The notes under the pieces: generated by a model
Seen by the model: the letters and a program-made list of their open reading frames with translations, nothing else
Told to the model about the DNA's origin: nothing
Databases searched by the model: none
Made by a program: the position numbers and the translations under genes
Shown here: positions 61,699 through 64,000 of the stretch, piece after piece
Numbering within the stretch: position 1 is the stretch's first letter
How the letters are laid out: every line of letters starts with the position of its first letter
Origin: Streptomyces actinomycinicus
Lineage (GTDB): Bacteria > Actinomycetota > Actinomycetes > Streptomycetales > Streptomycetaceae
Direction of reading: 5' to 3'
Length of the DNA: 64,000 bases
Assembly: GCF_016741775.1 (NCBI RefSeq)
Contig: NZ_JAERRK010000001.1
Span: 558,001 to 622,000, forward strand

Positions 61699-62472
61699 GT
61701 GGGACGCCTCGTGCCTGCCGTGACCCGGGCTCTCGACATTCTGGAGCTGTTCCTCGACGGAGACGGGACGCTCTCCGCCCCCGACATCGTGCGCAGGCTG
61801 CAACTGCCGCGCACCACCGTGCACGAGCTGGTCACCACGCTCGCCGCACGGTCCTACATCGTGCAGGTGCCCGGACAGCCCGGACGGTACCGCCTCGGTG
61901 TGCGGCCGTACCAGCTCGGCAGCCGCTACGCCGAGCAGCTCGACCTCGCCGCCGAAGGGCAGCAGGTGGCCCGCTCGGTCGCCGAGACCTGCGACGAGAC
62001 GGTCCACGTGGCCATCCTCGAGGACACCGACGTCATCTACATCGCCAAGGTCGACTCCACGCACGCGGTGCGCATGGTGTCGGCCGCCGGCCGCCGGCTG
62101 CCGGCCCACTGCACCTCGGTCGGCAAGATGCTGCTGGCCTCGCTGCCGGAGCAGGAGCTGGCGGCGCGGATCCCGGACGGCGCGGAGCTGACCGCGATGA
62201 CCCCGAACAGCATCACCGACCCGGCCGCCCTGCGCGAGGCCCTGGCCGGCGTCCGGCAGCGCGGGATCGCCGTGGAGAGCCGTGAGTCCAACCCGGACGT
62301 GTCCTGCGTGGCCGCGCCGGTCCGCGACCGCACCGGGCAGGTCGTGGCCGCGCTGTCCGTCTCCGTCCCGATGATCCGCTGGAGCGACGAGCGCCGGGCC
62401 GAACTGGAGCGGCTCGCCGTGCAGGGGGCGGAGGAGCTGTCGCAGCGGCTGGGGCACCGGAGCGCGGCATGA
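61699..62472 (+). CDS. IclR family transcriptional regulator
   Basis: A 257-residue regulator with an N-terminal winged helix (VTRALDILELFLDGDGTLSA, RTTVHELVTTLAARSY) and the C-terminal IclR effector domain (RLPAHCTSVGKMLLASLPEQ, VSCVAAPVRDRTGQVVAALS). It is coupled by ATGA to an SMP-30 lactonase-like gene, so the effector is probably a sugar acid or lactone. GGGAGGG lies upstream of the GTG. Likely an autorepressor acting at the GATATC pair. Confidence 0.93.
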   Translation: MGRLVPAVTRALDILELFLDGDGTLSAPDIVRRLQLPRTTVHELVTTLAARSYIVQVPGQPGRYRLGVRPYQLGSRYAEQLDLAAEGQQVARSVAETCDETVHVAILEDTDVIYIAKVDSTHAVRMVSAAGRRLPAHCTSVGKMLLASLPEQELAARIPDGAELTAMTPNSITDPAALREALAGVRQRGIAVESRESNPDVSCVAAPVRDRTGQVVAALSVSVPMIRWSDERRAELERLAVQGAEELSQRLGHRSAA

Positions 62473-63314
62473 CCCGGTACGAGGTGGCGGTGCGGGCCGC
62501 GGCGACCCTCGGCGAGGGCCCCGCCTGGGACCCGGCGACGGGCCGGCTCATCTGGGTCGACATCCTCGGCATGCGGGTGCACACGTACGACCCGGCGACC
62601 GGCCGCCGTACGGTCCGTACGACACCGCAGCACGTCGGCGCGGCCAAGCCCCGGGCGGGCGGTGGCCTGGTGCTGAACCTGCGGGACGGCGTGGGGCTGC
62701 TGGACCCCGACGACACGTTCCGCTGGCTCCACCACGAGCCGGTGCCCGGCCGCCGGGCCAACGACGCCGCCGTCGCCCCCGACGGCTCCCTCTGGGCGGG
62801 CACGATGCGGTACGACGAGGCGCCGGGGGGTGGCACGCTGACCCGTGTGACCGGCGACGGGACGGCCAAGACGGTCCTTTCCGGCGTCACCGTCAGCAAC
62901 GGCACGGGCTGGAGCCCGGACGGCCGCCTGATGTACTACACCGACACCCCGACGCGCCGCGTGGACGTCTTCGACCACGACGCCGACGGCGTCCACGACC
63001 GGCGCCCGCTGGTGCAGATCGAGGAGGGCGCGGGCTTCCCGGACGGCCTCACGGTCGACGCGGAGGGCTGTGTGTGGGTGGCGCTGTGGGACGGCGGAGC
63101 GGTACGCCGCTACACGCCCGACGGCGAGCTGGACCGGGTCGTCAGCCTGCCGACGCCGCGTCCGACGGCCTGCGCGTTCGGCGGCGCCGACCTGACCGAC
63201 CTGTACCTCACCACAGCCCGCACGGGCCTCCTGGCTCCCCACCCCCTCTCCGGCTCCCTCCTGGTACTACCAGCAGCCGGCAAGGGCCTGCCCCAACCCC
63301 CCTTCACCGCCTGA
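62469..63314 (+). CDS. SMP-30/gluconolactonase family protein
   Basis: A 281-residue six-bladed beta-propeller enzyme. The family metal site is visible: Glu in TLGEGPAWDPATGRLIWVDI, Asn in RRANDAAVAPDGSLWAGTM, Asn in VSNGTGWSPDGRLMYYTDTP and Asp in FPDGLTVDAEGCVWVALWDG. Members hydrolyse sugar lactones such as gluconolactone or arabinonolactone. It has no signal peptide. It overlaps the IclR gene by 4 bp and is probably induced by its own substrate through that regulator. No sugar dehydrogenase is adjacent. Confidence 0.92.
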   Translation: MTRYEVAVRAAATLGEGPAWDPATGRLIWVDILGMRVHTYDPATGRRTVRTTPQHVGAAKPRAGGGLVLNLRDGVGLLDPDDTFRWLHHEPVPGRRANDAAVAPDGSLWAGTMRYDEAPGGGTLTRVTGDGTAKTVLSGVTVSNGTGWSPDGRLMYYTDTPTRRVDVFDHDADGVHDRRPLVQIEEGAGFPDGLTVDAEGCVWVALWDGGAVRRYTPDGELDRVVSLPTPRPTACAFGGADLTDLYLTTARTGLLAPHPLSGSLLVLPAAGKGLPQPPFTA

Positions 63315-63332
63315 ACGAACCACGCCACCCCC

Positions 63333-63364
63333 AGGGGCGCGGGAAACCGCGCGACCGGCCACGG
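63333..63364 (+). repeat. Streptomyces REP-like intergenic repeat (copy c)
   Basis: Reads AGGGGCGCGGGAAACCGCGC and continues GACCGGCCACGG. It matches copy a (31692-31723) at most positions, in the opposite orientation, and lies in the gap between convergent genes. Confidence 0.6.
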
Positions 63365-63418
63365 CTCACCCGCGGCCCGGGACGGTCTCAGGCACCCCGG
63401 GACCGGCCCGGGCGGCGT

Positions 63419-64000
63419 TCAGACCCCCGCGGCGCGCCGCTCCCGTGCCGTCAACGGCGGTGCCGCGAGCGGACGTTTGAGGGGGCCCACCGCCGCTGCC
63501 AGGGCGACGCTCGGGGACAGCAAGGTCTCCGCGCCCCGCTCCAGCGCCGTCACGTCGGTCACCCGGCGGGCGACCCGGCCGTTGCCCGTCGCGGTGTACA
63601 GCAGCCGGCCGACGTACGCGGCCATGACCCGGTCCCGCAATGTCGGCCCCTTCTCGGTCGCGCCGGGATAGAACACGTCCGCCCCGACGGCGAGGTCCCA
63701 CGCGGCCCGGACCGTCCGGCCGACCTCCTTCTGCACGTCCCGGGCCAGGCCCGGGCGCCCGAGCCCCTGACGCCGCACCACCTCGCCGAGCACCCGCGCC
63801 GACCGGGCGGCGACCGCCATCCCGTGGCCGTAGAGCGGGTTCAGCGCACACACCGCGTCGCCGACGACCACGAAGTTCTCCGGCCACGCAGGCATCCGCT
63901 CGAAGTAGTGCCGCCGGTTCGCCGTCGTACGCGTCACCGCGACCTCGCCGAGCGGCTCCGCGCCCCCGCCGAGCAGCTCCCCGATCAACGGGTGCCGCAG
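63419..64000 (-). CDS. FAD-dependent monooxygenase, C-terminal part (cut by window edge)
   Basis: The last 194 codons of a gene whose 5' part lies beyond the window; the frame stays open to base 64000. The FAD-binding motif NFVVVGDAVCALNPLYGHGM is that of group A flavin hydroxylases and geranylgeranyl-reductase-like proteins. It is followed by a helical tail without recognisable features. The Rossmann start and substrate domain are not visible, so the reaction cannot be stated. It converges on the SMP-30 gene. Confidence 0.82.
   Translation of the reverse strand: MRHPLIGELLGGGAEPLGEVAVTRTTANRRHYFERMPAWPENFVVVGDAVCALNPLYGHGMAVAARSARVLGEVVRRQGLGRPGLARDVQKEVGRTVRAAWDLAVGADVFYPGATEKGPTLRDRVMAAYVGRLLYTATGNGRVARRVTDVTALERGAETLLSPSVALAAAVGPLKRPLAAPPLTARERRAAGV

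Overview
The window is chromosomal DNA of a Streptomyces-like actinomycete. It is very GC-rich, has strong GC bias at third codon positions, and uses many GTG starts. Several gene neighbourhoods match the S. coelicolor chromosome as I remember it: ppdK, the nir and nas genes, dnaG next to an hrdA-type sigma factor, the actin-like Mbl, and matB. Nothing looks like a prophage or plasmid. A few repeat arrays, a decayed gene and scattered REP-like repeats are the only signs of rearrangement.

Layout: 1-9.3 kb holds the end of a ROK gene, ppdK with a hairpin cluster behind it, a DUF5710/HNH protein, an MFS exporter, and a TetR gene divergent from an MFS-cupin operon. 9.3-13.1 kb holds a secreted DUF4232 protein and a binding-protein/permease/permease sugar importer that lacks its own ATPase. 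13.1-17.5 kb is the nitrite-reduction operon (FAD reductase, NirB, NirD), with nitrate reductase at 23.5-25.6 kb and a sirohydrochlorin chelatase at 28 kb; together these could take nitrate to ammonium. Between them lie an imine-reductase-like gene with an HxlR regulator, a class F sortase with a surface protein, an M4 protease and a gamma-glutamylcyclotransferase. Three tandem arrays with a 14-bp period sit here within 6 kb.

25.7-41 kb holds a beta-helix membrane protein with a SanA-like partner, dgt, a ferredoxin-reductase-like enzyme, dnaG, hrdA, a two-gene heterodimeric ABC exporter, an FGGY kinase and a YtxH protein. Three tRNA genes follow (two identical tRNA-Asn, then a CAT-anticodon tRNA). 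41.7-46.1 kb is a signalling block: a soluble Ser/Thr kinase, a STAS protein without its phospho-serine, a MEDS/HATPase protein, and mbl.

46.2-53.1 kb is the most unusual unit. It is a tightly packed minus-strand operon of four genes behind one well-formed promoter: a small Trypco1 protein, a trypsin-like protease joined to a VMAP-C-like domain, a MoxR-type AAA+ ATPase, and a 1203-residue SAV_2336-type protein. The last has a von Willebrand A-like region and a C-terminal HAD domain whose catalytic motifs are all altered. By analogy with VMAP/MoxR/vWA ternary systems this is probably a regulated proteolytic conflict or stress-response machine.

53.3-64 kb holds a large secreted subtilase, a malonyl-CoA unit (matB plus a fused carboxyltransferase), an ATP-grasp enzyme, an unknown protein, an IclR/SMP-30 sugar-lactone operon, and the C-terminal end of a flavin monooxygenase cut by the window edge.
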